In this document: positions 1-8,347 of the stretch, piece by piece | Layout of the letters: every line of letters starts with the position of its first letter | Position numbering within the stretch: position 1 is the first letter of the stretch | Assembly: GCA_031553835.1 (NCBI GenBank) | Contig: JAVBKX010000020.1 | Location: 1 to 40,861 of the forward strand | Origin: JAVBKX01 sp031553835 | Lineage (GTDB): Bacteria > Bacteroidota > Bacteroidia > Bacteroidales > Azobacteroidaceae | Direction of reading: 5' to 3' | Length of the DNA: 40,861 bases | Made by a program: the position numbers and the translations under genes | Notes under the pieces: generated by a model | Told to the model about the DNA's origin: nothing | Seen by the model: only the letters and a program-made list of their open reading frames with translations | The model's database searches: none

Positions 1-2
1 CA

Positions 3-575
3 ATGCAACAAAAAGTTGCAACAGAGACTTCTTTACTAAATAAAATGGCTGGAGAATACAAAATGGCTTTTGGTTCTGGGAATACGGTCAAAGCAAAAGA
101 ATTGATGTCCCAAATAGCACAGTTGGGAGAATTGATTTCTTGCATGAATGCTGGAATTGCTGAATTACAGGCTATGGGGTCAACAAAAGAACAGGTATTT
201 ACTTATAATAAGATTGATGGAAACATAGGTTCTGCAGGCAAGGATGAGAATGGTGTAGTGGTAATGGATATTGCAAATAATGGATCAATATCAAATGGTA
301 TACATGAATCATCACATGGCTATGACTTGTGGAAAAATGGCAGATATACCATCAATAAAGGAGGTAACTATATTGATGGAGAAGTCAAAGCATATAGTCG
401 TCAATTTTCATATGATTCATCGACTCTACCTACTTCTGATTTTGGAACTGCAAATACCCTTCATGATATTGATTTTCGCTGGGTGTCAGGAATTCAATTA
501 AATGGAGAATATATATATTTAAAACGTATGTATCCCAATAGAAATGCAAAAGATATTTTGAAATTAATGAAGTAA
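3..575 (+). CDS. C-terminal part of a probable RHS-type toxin with an HExxH metallopeptidase-like tail (5' end outside window)
   Basis: The reading frame is open to the left edge, so this is probably the end of a longer protein rather than a complete 190-aa gene; the first ATG (base 3) may be internal. Residues 1-60 are helical and probably a linker. The tail contains HESSHGYD (H101, E102, H105), an HExxH zinc-peptidase signature, followed 22 residues later by E127 in the context EVKAYSRQ. HExxH plus a downstream glutamate before an A-Y pair resembles gluzincin-like metallopeptidase domains found at the C-terminus of RHS/YD polymorphic toxins. That a secreted YD-repeat protein lies just downstream fits this. 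Base composition is AT-rich, unlike the GC-richer YD gene at 1809, as expected for an exchangeable toxin tip. The toxin role is inference; a cell-surface protease is the alternative. Confidence 0.6.
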   Translation: MQQKVATETSLLNKMAGEYKMAFGSGNTVKAKELMSQIAQLGELISCMNAGIAELQAMGSTKEQVFTYNKIDGNIGSAGKDENGVVVMDIANNGSISNGIHESSHGYDLWKNGRYTINKGGNYIDGEVKAYSRQFSYDSSTLPTSDFGTANTLHDIDFRWVSGIQLNGEYIYLKRMYPNRNAKDILKLMK

Positions 576-580
576 AAATA

Positions 581-1375
581 GTGATGAAAAGATTGATTTT
601 GCCTACAGTCGTGATTAGCCTGCTTTATGGTTGCAGTACACCTCTATCTGTAGAGGGAGTATATAGAAAACAAAATGTAGTTCATAGTTTCGAATTATAC
701 TCAGATTCAACATTTATCTATAAATCTGTATCAATGCCGGGAAGTAGTTTTGTCGATAAATATTCTGATGGACATTGGAGTCGTGTAAATGAACACACGA
801 TTATATTAAATAGTAGAATAACAAAAAATATTATTCCAATACGGATAGAAAAAATTAACATAGAAGATTCTTGTATTCAAGTATGTGAGAGTTTAATTAT
901 AGACCGGAATGAATACCAATCAGAAGATTTTTTAGTAACACCCTATATTGATGGAGTCAATTATTTGGATTTGCACCCTGAATTATCTGATGAACCGCTA
1001 CGCCTTACGAAAAGAGATATTTTAGGATTAGAGCGGGATATAACCAATGCTTTAGAAGAAGCATTTATTACATGTCCCCCTGTAAAGAGAGGATCATATT
1101 GTATTGATCTGGAAAAATCATTTAATAATCTTTATTTTACGATTATGAAACAACCTAAGACATTATCATTTTCAACTTATTATGTCCTGCAAACAGAACA
1201 TATTGATGTACCTATACAGGCGGGAGAGTTGTTGAACGTGAAAATTTGTTTAAATGATTCTTTATTTTCCTATAGGATATTTAATAATACGGAATTAAAA
1301 ATTAAGGGAAAGACATTGATTTTTAAAGATTCAGAAAATAATGATAAGAAGTATAAACTTTTTTTAGAAAAATAA
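581..1375 (+). CDS. Small lipoprotein of unknown function; candidate immunity protein for the preceding toxin tail
   Basis: The frame begins with GTG at 581 followed directly by ATG at 584; ATG is the likelier start. A short hydrophobic signal peptide ends in a lipobox (LLYGC), so the product should be lipidated and envelope-anchored. The rest (about 240 aa) has no family I recognise. Residues about 20-100 read like a small beta-rich lipocalin-type repeat common in Bacteroidota lipoproteins (SVEGVYRKQN, then GHWSRVNEHTIILNS). The gene starts only 5-8 bp after the toxin-like tail, so the two are probably co-transcribed. That arrangement is typical of toxin and immunity pairs, and the envelope location would suit a toxin arriving from outside. 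The role is inferred from position only. The stop codon sits exactly where an IS4-family transposase remnant begins, so the original C-terminus could be altered. Confidence 0.6.
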   Translation: MMKRLILPTVVISLLYGCSTPLSVEGVYRKQNVVHSFELYSDSTFIYKSVSMPGSSFVDKYSDGHWSRVNEHTIILNSRITKNIIPIRIEKINIEDSCIQVCESLIIDRNEYQSEDFLVTPYIDGVNYLDLHPELSDEPLRLTKRDILGLERDITNALEEAFITCPPVKRGSYCIDLEKSFNNLYFTIMKQPKTLSFSTYYVLQTEHIDVPIQAGELLNVKICLNDSLFSYRIFNNTELKIKGKTLIFKDSENNDKKYKLFLEK

Positions 1376-1673
1376 ACAGCTAAAACAAAATTTTCCTTTG
1401 AAATACTTTCTGGGAGACAATCAGAATGCCATTGAAATACAAATCTGGATGGCCATGCTGGCCAACCTGCTCATTTCCCTTGTCAGGAGCCGGGTCAAAC
1501 GCCCATGGGCTTTTTCCAACCTGGTGTCCGTAATCCGGCAACAGCTGATGAGTTACATCAATATATACGCATTTCTGGAAGACCCCGAAGGTGCATGGAA
1601 GAGAATCATTAAAGAAAATAACGCGAAGTATGAAAACTCGCTATTCCCTGAATTAAAGGGGGATTATTTTTAA
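1371..1673 (+). pseudogene. 3' remnant of an IS4-family transposase
   Basis: Translation in this frame gives NKQLKQNFPLKYFLGDNQNA followed by an IQIW segment and a hydrophobic helix (MAMLANLLISLV), then RPWAFSNLVSVIRQQLMSYI. This matches the C-terminal end of IS4-family DDE transposases of Bacteroidota: a K-Q-N-F-P-L-K-Y-F-G motif followed by a conserved helix. Only about 100 C-terminal residues remain; the N-terminus and the DDE catalytic residues are missing, so it cannot be active. The homology begins around 1371-1383, overlapping the last codons and stop of the preceding lipoprotein. Either the element deleted into the lipoprotein 3' end, or the stop was supplied at the junction. A start at TTG 1398 is possible in principle, but a functional small protein is unlikely. 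Confidence 0.8.
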
Positions 1674-1808
1674 ATGTACAAAAACAATCATTGATTATAA
1701 GGAGGTTACATCTGATTTTTTAGAAATATACCGGTTTGCCGGACAACAATGAATAAGTTCCTATGTTTAAAACCGGACAAGATGGATAAGTAGCAAAAAA
1801 AAAATACC
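1674..1808. other. Intergenic segment with a probable IS right end and a short imperfect direct repeat
   Basis: Two near-identical stretches, CCGGACAACAATGAATAAGT (1739-1758) and CCGGACAAGATGGATAAGT (1773-1791), lie about 34 bp apart. They sit between the transposase remnant and the next gene, so one probably marks the right terminus of the old insertion element. The left terminus is not in the window, so the terminal inverted repeat cannot be defined. No recognisable promoter box is seen before the gene at 1809. Confidence 0.4.
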
Positions 1809-4800
1809 ATGAATAAAAAGTATTTCTTTACTGGCTGTCTATTCATAGCCATTTTAGGTAGCCTGCAAGGGCAATCGATCTCTTTGACCCGCCCTGCGTT
1901 TAACCCTGTTACTCCCGAGGCCGCTGATGTGCAGAAATATGCCTCTTACCCGGTTGATTACAGTACCGGCATCCCGAATATCAGCATCCCGCTGTTTGAA
2001 GTGCGGTCGGGCGATATCGTGGTTCCCATCACCCTTACCTACCATTCGTCGGGGTTAAAGCCGCGGGAAGCCAGTGGCCGGGCAGGTACGGGCTGGACGC
2101 TGAATGCGGAGCCTTCGGTGATGCGCACAATCCGGGGGATACCCGATGATAGATCTACGAACAAGAGTGGCCGATATTATGAAGGCGATCGTACACTTCC
2201 TGAAGTCGGCAATTTGACTCAGGCACAGGAGTATACCCGTAAAGTGGCGGATAATGAATATGACGGGGAATCGGATGTTTATTCTTATTCTTTGAATCCG
2301 GGGGGCGGCACATGCTATATGATGGGGGAGAAAAAACCCAAAAATATGTTGGTCACTTATCCCCGGACGGATGATAAAGTAGAATATAATGTGCTGGAGG
2401 ATTTGCTCTGGATCCGGAATGGTGATGGTTTGGTTTACAAGTTCGGCCGGGGCAGTAATGCCCGGGAGACGAATGGAACAGATATTATCCGTTGGCTTTG
2501 TGATGAGATTGCCTCTTTACGAACAGAAGCGAAGGTCACCTTTTCGTACCTTAGCGCTTTTCCATTACGGGGAGTCATCGGTATGTCAGGTGCCAAATCG
2601 ATCGAAACGGATCCCAATCTTACTACCTACCATCTGACCTATACCAATTGGGAAACCTATACCTATTATTGGTGGGAGTGGAATGGCAGTACGATACAAC
2701 GGATCAACAAGGGTTACCCTTCCGGAAGCGGAGGAGGAGGCGGTTCGGAGAGTTGGGATTTGACCCGTTCGAAACTGAACCAAATTTCGTTTAACGGGCA
2801 TACCGTGCAGTTTTCTTATACGACATTAAATTTTATTGAGACGCTGACCCAGATGATTGTCACGGACAATAACGGGAACCAGATACGCTCCATTCAATTT
2901 TATATTACCCGTTACAATAGCGGGACCGACCTGACGAAGTTGGATTCGATCCGGATTTCGGCTCCGGGTTGTGATGCCCGCACATACCGTTTTTCCTATT
3001 ATGGTCAGGACATGGTTCCGTCGCGCACCACCAAATCGATTGACCATTGGGGTTTTGCGAATGGTTCTAAGGATAACAACGAAGGGGTGGTTCCTACGAT
3101 CTATGCGGAACTGGGTTTTAAGCGTCCCGGGCAACCCTACCAGACGGATATTGTCCGGGATACAATCCCGGGCCGTTATCGGGAATCGGAGGCCTCCTGG
3201 GCCAAACATGGGGTGCTTTGGCAGATCCATCATCCGGAAGGGGTGGTTACCACTTTTGAGTATGAAGGCAATTCGGGAGCCTTCGATATGTATTATTCCG
3301 GAAGCCATTCGCCTGCCTATTTCCTTCCTGTGGGTGGTTTGCGTGTATTCCGGATTGAAGAATCGGTAGTGAAGCCGGGATTGGGCCGTCGTATGGTTTC
3401 GGAGCGGAAATACCGGTATGGTATCAAGTCGGATTCAGACCTGGGCCAACCGTTATTAGGGGGTGGGGTGATCAAACACATCGTCACCAACCTGGATTAC
3501 CAATCCGTACAATTCTATAGCGATGGCAGTAGTGTCCGTAGCTGGAGCGCGATGCCTGTTTCGAATATCACCTTCAACAATGGGAGTGCGGTGCTTTACT
3601 CCTTCGTTCAGGAAGACTCGTATTCGGAAGGTACCGGTGCCATTCTTACTACCAAGTACTATTATGATGTGGCTCCGCATAAATATGCTCTTCTTTTGTA
3701 TTGGGCTGAAGGGGATAATACCCGTACAAAAATAGGGACGGGATTTTATGATTTGAAAGCAGCGCAGAAAAGCAATCCGGATAAGCGGATCATCCGTAAA
3801 AAAATGTTTCCGGGCTTTGATAAGTATAATACGAATCATTTAAATAAACTCTTGACCTTTGACCGCCCGTATGATGTTTATGAACCATCCGGGGATAGGG
3901 GTAGCGATGTCATGCAGGGTCAACTGGTCAAAGTAGAACAATACAAGAACCGGGATACGCTGGTCTCTTCCACCCGGTATACTTATACAATGAAAGCATA
4001 TCCCGGAGGCAGGGCTGTATATGTCAGTAAGCCTTACCGGACATTAACCTATAAACCAACCTGGAATGATCCGAATTATACCGAAAACAAAAAGATATAT
4101 GATGAATTTAATACGGTTTTTGGAGACAGCCACTGGGATATGAATACCAGTTACTGGAATGAATTGCAAATGGACACGACCTATCAATATTTTTACACCA
4201 ATGGCGTGTGTCAACAGGTGGGAAGTACGAAGTCTTATACTTATGATGCTTCCCATATGCATCCTACTGCCGTCACCACTACGATTCAGCCCGGGCAAAG
4301 TATTACCACGCAGCAAAGTATTACTGATGAATATACTTACCACTCGATGATAGTCAATACACTTGCTTCGCACCTTCATTTTGTGAATACAGATGGAATG
4401 CATTCGGTTATTGACTTTTTGCCCAATAACCGTCCTGACAAAGTCCGTTACAAGACCAACAAGATGAGTACATTTGATACAAAACTGACTTATCATGAAT
4501 ACGATGCTTATGGCAATGTGGCGGAACTATCTACCAATGACGGCAGACATACCTGCTACATCTGGTCTTATAATAACCAATATCTTGTTGCAGAAATTGA
4601 TCATGTGAGTTACAGCCAGTTGTTGACGGCTTTGGGTAACAAAGATCAAACCTGGATCAAGAATTTAGGGAATAAAAAGGAACCGTCTGCCGACGATTGG
4701 AATTTGTTGAACGGCTTACGGACCACTTTCAAAACGACCTCCCCTTCCACCTTGGTCAGTACCTTTACCTATAAACCGCTGCTGGGTGTCAGTTCCATTA

Positions 4801-5252
4801 CCGATCCCTCGGGGATGACGACTCACCATGTGCTTGACAACTTCGGCCGTTTGACCCAGTCCTACCGGCTGGAAAACGGAGTAAAAAAAGTCGTAGCTGA
4901 ACACAAATATCACCAAGGCGCTTCTACGGGGCTTGCAACGGTAGATTTTTTCGTTACGGGTATCAATATCTCGTCAGGCAGTATACTAGTTGGCGGCAGG
5001 GATGTAGAGGTCGAAGTATATATCGAGGGTGGTTCCGGGGATTTTGCCTGTGATTGGGTATTATATCATTTGGACAGCGGACGCACTTGCGGATCGAGTT
5101 CCACTCCAATACCAGGCAATTCCTTTACTTTCAAACCGGAATTTGATCCCTCTGTAATGAACAAAATTAACAAGTTAATCATTCATGTGTATGACCGAGC
5201 AACGGGTAAGAAGCAATCTTTTTCCACTTATTTTTATGTAAAAGAGAAATGA
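1809..5252 (+). CDS. Secreted RHS/YD-repeat-like protein without a toxin tip
   Basis: The 1147-aa product starts with a clear signal peptide (hydrophobic residues 5-20, ending near LQGQS). Residues about 30-110 carry the N-terminal motif of large Bacteroidota YD proteins (YPVDYSTGIPNISIPLFEV, then TLTYHSSGLKPREASGRAGT followed by GWTLN). The middle has many aromatic-rich YD-like beta strands. A recognisable YD repeat is at about 1010-1050 (GVSSITDPSGMTTHHVLDNF, then GRLTQSYRLENG). The last 100 residues (from VDFFVTGINI) look like an Ig-like or PKD-type domain rather than an RHS core plus toxin. It is therefore either a toxin-less relative or a cage protein ending in an adhesive domain. It is visibly richer in G and C, and in GGG/CGG codons, than the two genes upstream. 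No downstream immunity gene is present. Function is inferred from family only. Confidence 0.75.
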   Translation: MNKKYFFTGCLFIAILGSLQGQSISLTRPAFNPVTPEAADVQKYASYPVDYSTGIPNISIPLFEVRSGDIVVPITLTYHSSGLKPREASGRAGTGWTLNAEPSVMRTIRGIPDDRSTNKSGRYYEGDRTLPEVGNLTQAQEYTRKVADNEYDGESDVYSYSLNPGGGTCYMMGEKKPKNMLVTYPRTDDKVEYNVLEDLLWIRNGDGLVYKFGRGSNARETNGTDIIRWLCDEIASLRTEAKVTFSYLSAFPLRGVIGMSGAKSIETDPNLTTYHLTYTNWETYTYYWWEWNGSTIQRINKGYPSGSGGGGGSESWDLTRSKLNQISFNGHTVQFSYTTLNFIETLTQMIVTDNNGNQIRSIQFYITRYNSGTDLTKLDSIRISAPGCDARTYRFSYYGQDMVPSRTTKSIDHWGFANGSKDNNEGVVPTIYAELGFKRPGQPYQTDIVRDTIPGRYRESEASWAKHGVLWQIHHPEGVVTTFEYEGNSGAFDMYYSGSHSPAYFLPVGGLRVFRIEESVVKPGLGRRMVSERKYRYGIKSDSDLGQPLLGGGVIKHIVTNLDYQSVQFYSDGSSVRSWSAMPVSNITFNNGSAVLYSFVQEDSYSEGTGAILTTKYYYDVAPHKYALLLYWAEGDNTRTKIGTGFYDLKAAQKSNPDKRIIRKKMFPGFDKYNTNHLNKLLTFDRPYDVYEPSGDRGSDVMQGQLVKVEQYKNRDTLVSSTRYTYTMKAYPGGRAVYVSKPYRTLTYKPTWNDPNYTENKKIYDEFNTVFGDSHWDMNTSYWNELQMDTTYQYFYTNGVCQQVGSTKSYTYDASHMHPTAVTTTIQPGQSITTQQSITDEYTYHSMIVNTLASHLHFVNTDGMHSVIDFLPNNRPDKVRYKTNKMSTFDTKLTYHEYDAYGNVAELSTNDGRHTCYIWSYNNQYLVAEIDHVSYSQLLTALGNKDQTWIKNLGNKKEPSADDWNLLNGLRTTFKTTSPSTLVSTFTYKPLLGVSSITDPSGMTTHHVLDNFGRLTQSYRLENGVKKVVAEHKYHQGASTGLATVDFFVTGINISSGSILVGGRDVEVEVYIEGGSGDFACDWVLYHLDSGRTCGSSSTPIPGNSFTFKPEFDPSVMNKINKLIIHVYDRATGKKQSFSTYFYVKEK

Positions 5253-5323
5253 TAAAAGATGGATTGAAGAATTGTAACAACAAGAGAAATCTATTTTTTC
5301 ACCTTCTAAACGGGATTAATTTG

Positions 5324-5331
5324 TACATTTG
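5324..5331 (+). promoter_or_regulatory. Bacteroidota-type -7 box (TACATTTG) upstream of the ThuA gene
   Basis: TACATTTG matches the TAnnTTTG element of the Bacteroidota primary sigma factor. It lies about 50 bp upstream of the start at 5383. A T-run at 5293-5299 could serve as a poor -33 element, but no clean TTTG is seen. Confidence 0.5.
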
Positions 5332-5382
5332 CGCACGGTACTATGAACAAATATAATGAAAATATAATCTGATTTTTTACTT

Positions 5383-6990
5383 ATGAAACATCCTTTTTTT
5401 CACAAATTATTTGTACTTGTATTCATCTTCATTTCTATTAGCATGAATGCCCGGCCAATTAAAACATTGATCATTACCGGCCAAAACAACCATAATTGGC
5501 AGGTAAGCCATATCGCTTTACAGAACATTCTGCAAAATTCCGGATTGTTTAGTGTCGATATTGCCATTTCCCCCGAAAAAGGGAAGGATATGAGCGGATT
5601 TACTCTTGATTTTGATTCTTATCAATTGGTCGTTATTGATTATAATGGCGACAATTGGCCACAGCAAACCAATAAAGCCTTTCTCAATTTTGTAAAAAAA
5701 GGCGGTGGCGTTGTCATTTACCATGCTGCGGATAATGCATTTCCCCACTGGAAAGAATACAATGAAATGATTGCTTTGGGCGGATGGGAAGGACGAAATG
5801 AAAAATCAGGCCCATACGTCTATTGGCAAAATGGCAAAATAGTGAAAGATGCTTCTCCGGGAGCAGGAGGCGATCATGGCGACCAGCATGAATATACGCT
5901 CACTGCCCGCAATGAAAGTCATCCCATCACACAAGGTCTTCCAAAAAAATGGAAACATGCTAAAGACGAGTTATACGGAAAAATGCGTGGGCCGGGCTGC
6001 ATCAAAGACTTACTATATACCGCTTATTCCGATCCGGCTACCCGGGGATCAGGAAAGGAAGAACCGTTGATATTTACGATCCAATATGGTAAAGGTCGCA
6101 TTTTCCATACTATGTTGGGACATGCCGGCAACAGCTTAGATGACAATATTGCTATGCAATGTACAGGTTTTCAGGTGACTCTGTTGCGCGGAAGCGAGTG
6201 GGCGGCGACCGGCAAGGTAACACAACCTGTTCCTGTCGATTTTCCGCAAGCGAATACCATCAGCCTGCGACAGGAATACCGTTTTGCAGGACCGGCGCCA
6301 ATGAAACCCGAAATGTCGGAATATTGGGAACCCCAACCCGGAATCGTAACTCCGGGCGCGTTGACTGCACAAGGTTTTATTACCGCCCCTTCTGATGCTC
6401 TTGTCTTATTCGACGGAAAAAATCTATCGCAATGGAAAGCGGCGAATGGCAGCGACAAAAATTGGGATGTACACGATGACATTTTCACTGTAAATAAACA
6501 AGTGGGAGATATTCTCACGAAAAAAGAATTCGGAGATTTCCAATTGCACTTAGAATGGTGTGTACCCGAAAATATTACAGGGGGAAACCAGGCGCGCGGC
6601 AACAGCGGCGTTTTCCTGCAGGATAAATACGAAATCCAAATTTTAGACTGCTACAACAATAAAACCTATGTCAACGGGCAAACTGCCAGCATCTACAAAC
6701 AAAGTCCTCCGTTGGTAAACGCAATGCGGAAACCGGGAGAATGGAATGTGTATGATATTATTTACACTGCGCCGACTTTTACTCCAGACGGCAGGTACCG
6801 CACTCCTCCCGTCGTTACTGTTTTTCACAACGGTGTGGTGGTACAAAACGGAACCATTATTCAGGGAACTACCGAATACATTGGTTTTCCAAAAGTCAGT
6901 CCGCATGGCAAAGGCCCTATCCGGTTGCAATCACATGGAGATCCCAGCGAACCAATCAGCTTCCGGAATATCTGGATTCGGGAATTGTAA
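5383..6990 (+). CDS. Secreted ThuA-like and DUF1080 (3-keto-disaccharide hydrolase-type) two-domain protein
   Basis: A signal peptide (residues 1-23, ending near MNARP) precedes a ThuA-like domain (about 25-285), with KTLIITGQNNHNWQ at its start, VVIDYNGDNW, GGGVVIYHAADNAFPHW and a late GRIFHTMLGHAG. ThuA domains have a class I glutamine-amidotransferase fold and occur in sugar-catabolism genes. A second domain (about 345-535) is DUF1080: it opens with LFDGKNLSQWKA, has GNSGVFLQDKYEIQILD and closes with PISFRNIWIREL. DUF1080 is a concanavalin-like fold assigned to 3-keto-glycoside hydrolases. The fusion of both domains in one exported protein is common in Bacteroidota and points to periplasmic or surface breakdown of oxidised glycosides. 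The substrate is unknown. No SusC/SusD pair or other glycosidase lies alongside, so it is not part of a full polysaccharide utilisation locus here. Confidence 0.85.
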   Translation: MKHPFFHKLFVLVFIFISISMNARPIKTLIITGQNNHNWQVSHIALQNILQNSGLFSVDIAISPEKGKDMSGFTLDFDSYQLVVIDYNGDNWPQQTNKAFLNFVKKGGGVVIYHAADNAFPHWKEYNEMIALGGWEGRNEKSGPYVYWQNGKIVKDASPGAGGDHGDQHEYTLTARNESHPITQGLPKKWKHAKDELYGKMRGPGCIKDLLYTAYSDPATRGSGKEEPLIFTIQYGKGRIFHTMLGHAGNSLDDNIAMQCTGFQVTLLRGSEWAATGKVTQPVPVDFPQANTISLRQEYRFAGPAPMKPEMSEYWEPQPGIVTPGALTAQGFITAPSDALVLFDGKNLSQWKAANGSDKNWDVHDDIFTVNKQVGDILTKKEFGDFQLHLEWCVPENITGGNQARGNSGVFLQDKYEIQILDCYNNKTYVNGQTASIYKQSPPLVNAMRKPGEWNVYDIIYTAPTFTPDGRYRTPPVVTVFHNGVVVQNGTIIQGTTEYIGFPKVSPHGKGPIRLQSHGDPSEPISFRNIWIREL

Positions 6991-7014
6991 ATAAGAATTA
7001 TTTCCGTACTTTTG
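6985..7014 (+). promoter_or_regulatory. Bacteroidota-type promoter for the DUF4105 gene
   Basis: A TTG at 6985-6987 (-33 element) is followed after exactly 19 bp by TACTTTTG at 7007-7014 (-7 element). This is the best-spaced promoter in the window. The -33 element overlaps the end of the ThuA-DUF1080 coding sequence, and the start codon follows 25 bp downstream. Confidence 0.65.
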
Positions 7015-7038
7015 TTCGTTTATTTTTAACAAATAGGA

Positions 7039-8286
7039 ATGAAAGCGCGATTTTTTACTGTACTAATCATATTTTTTTGTTTTACAGCCCCTTCCGGAGC
7101 CATTAATCCCGATAGTACCACGATTAGTATCCTGACATTATTGCCAAGAGATAAAGCCGTATATACTATCTATGGACATACTTCCATCCGGGTGAATAAT
7201 CCTTCCGAACATGTTGACCTCGTATTCAATTACGGTATGTTTGACAGCCAACAACCTTATTTTGTCTATAATTTTTTGAGGGGAAGAACCGATTACCGAT
7301 TGGATTTCGAATATTTTCCGGAATATGAATATCATTATACATTGGATAACGGCACAGTCATTGAACAGATATTAAACATTCCGGCTGCGGACAAGTTAAA
7401 ATTACTGGAATTTTTGGATTGGAATATACGTCCGGAAAACTGCTATTATCTTTACAATTATTTCTTTGATAATTGCACCACGCGTCCGCGAGACCTGATT
7501 GAAAAATATGGTGGTGGAAAATTAATATATCAATCATCCGGCGATTCTACCACCTTCCGACATTTAGTACATCAATGTACGGCTCCCTACCCCTGGCTGG
7601 AATTCGGAATTGACTTGTTGATTGGCGCCGGCGCCGATAGCCTCATCTCGTATCGAAACGAACTGTTCCTTCCTATCAAATTGATGGAAGGACTTGCAAA
7701 CGCTTCTGTACAAGACACGCTTCCGGCTGATTCCCTGCACCCTGCACCCTGCGTCCTGCGTCCCATTGTTTCCGATACTCGTGTTATACTCCGTTCACAA
7801 CTCGAATCCCGGGAAGAAGGTTTTTCGCTATCGTCACCCCTGAAAATCGGGATCATTCTCCTTATCCACAGCTTCGTATTTGTGATTTGCGGATTGATTT
7901 TCAAACGCTCCTTCCGCATCTTTTTCGGACTCCTGTTTCTACAGGCGGCATTAGCGGGAAGCCTGGTATTCTTCTTTGCTTTCTTTTCCATACACCCCTG
8001 CGCATTCCCTAATTACAATCTATTATGGCTTCATCCATTGCATTGGATCGCATTCGCAGGATACTGTTTTAAGAAAAGTTACCCCTTATTTAAATGGTAT
8101 CATGGAACAAATTTTGTACTTTTGTCGTTATTTTTGGTTTGTTGGTCATTGATACCCCAGGAATTAAATGTCGCCAATATCCCATTTGTCCTCTGTTTGT
8201 GGGTGGCTTCGGGATGGTACCTTTTGGGTGCAAGGTACGAGGCACGAGGTGCGCAGCAAAGAAGAACAGTAAAAAACAGAATATAA
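7039..8286 (+). CDS. DUF4105-family membrane protein
   Basis: A signal peptide (residues 1-22) leads into a DUF4105 domain (about 25-190). Visible landmarks are YTIYGHTSIRVNN, FNYGMFD, the Y-F-V-Y-N-F run and the cysteine-rich YYLYNYFFDNCTTRPRDL with its conserved N-C-T-T-R-P-R. DUF4105 has a papain-like (Lnb N-terminal periplasmic) relationship, with H (GH) and C (NCTT) as likely active-site residues. Residues about 265-400 contain four to five hydrophobic segments, so the C-terminal half is membrane-embedded. Two stretches encoded by heptanucleotide repeats are notable: LHPAPCVLRP at about 233-242 and the extreme C-terminus (ARYEARGAQQR). The last 15 or so residues may therefore be acquired sequence. 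The physiological role of DUF4105 proteins is unsettled. Confidence 0.8.
   Translation: MKARFFTVLIIFFCFTAPSGAINPDSTTISILTLLPRDKAVYTIYGHTSIRVNNPSEHVDLVFNYGMFDSQQPYFVYNFLRGRTDYRLDFEYFPEYEYHYTLDNGTVIEQILNIPAADKLKLLEFLDWNIRPENCYYLYNYFFDNCTTRPRDLIEKYGGGKLIYQSSGDSTTFRHLVHQCTAPYPWLEFGIDLLIGAGADSLISYRNELFLPIKLMEGLANASVQDTLPADSLHPAPCVLRPIVSDTRVILRSQLESREEGFSLSSPLKIGIILLIHSFVFVICGLIFKRSFRIFFGLLFLQAALAGSLVFFFAFFSIHPCAFPNYNLLWLHPLHWIAFAGYCFKKSYPLFKWYHGTNFVLLSLFLVCWSLIPQELNVANIPFVLCLWVASGWYLLGARYEARGAQQRRTVKNRI
7734..7761 (+). repeat. Heptanucleotide repeat array inside the DUF4105 gene
   Basis: Four 7-bp units sit head to tail: CCTGCAC, CCTGCAC, CCTGCGT, CCTGCGT, and then CCC. The array stays in frame and encodes about ten residues (LHPAPCVLRP) between the DUF4105 domain and the membrane segments. 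It belongs to the same sequence family as the arrays at 8228, 8316 and 38014. Confidence 0.8.
8228..8255 (+). repeat. Heptanucleotide repeat array at the 3' end of the DUF4105 gene
   Basis: The units are GTGCAAG, GTACGAG, GCACGAG, GTGCGCA. It is the reverse-complement orientation of the 8316-8343 array; GGGTGCAAGGT (8226-8236) pairs perfectly with ACCTTGCACCC (8325-8335). It supplies the last codons of the DUF4105 gene. Confidence 0.75.
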
Positions 8287-8315
8287 ATATAAGTAAAAAA
8301 ACAGGTTGAGCATTG

Positions 8316-8343
8316 TGTACCTGCACCTTGCACCCTGATCCTC
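8316..8343 (+). repeat. Heptanucleotide repeat array before the phosphatase-like gene
   Basis: The units are TGTACCT, GCACCTT, GCACCCT, GATCCTC. The array ends four bases before the ATG at 8348, so it forms the immediate 5' leader of that gene. It may pair with the inverted array at 8228-8255 to form a long-range hairpin spanning the intergenic region. Confidence 0.75.
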
Positions 8344-8347
8344 ATAA

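Noticed and set aside
2826..3308. 160-aa minus-strand frame within the YD gene
   Set aside because: It lies wholly inside a recognised coding sequence, has no family motif, and several similar antisense frames occur along the same GC-richer gene.
4044..4496. 150-aa minus-strand frame within the YD gene
   Set aside because: Same reason: antisense shadow without domain, start signal or neighbours.
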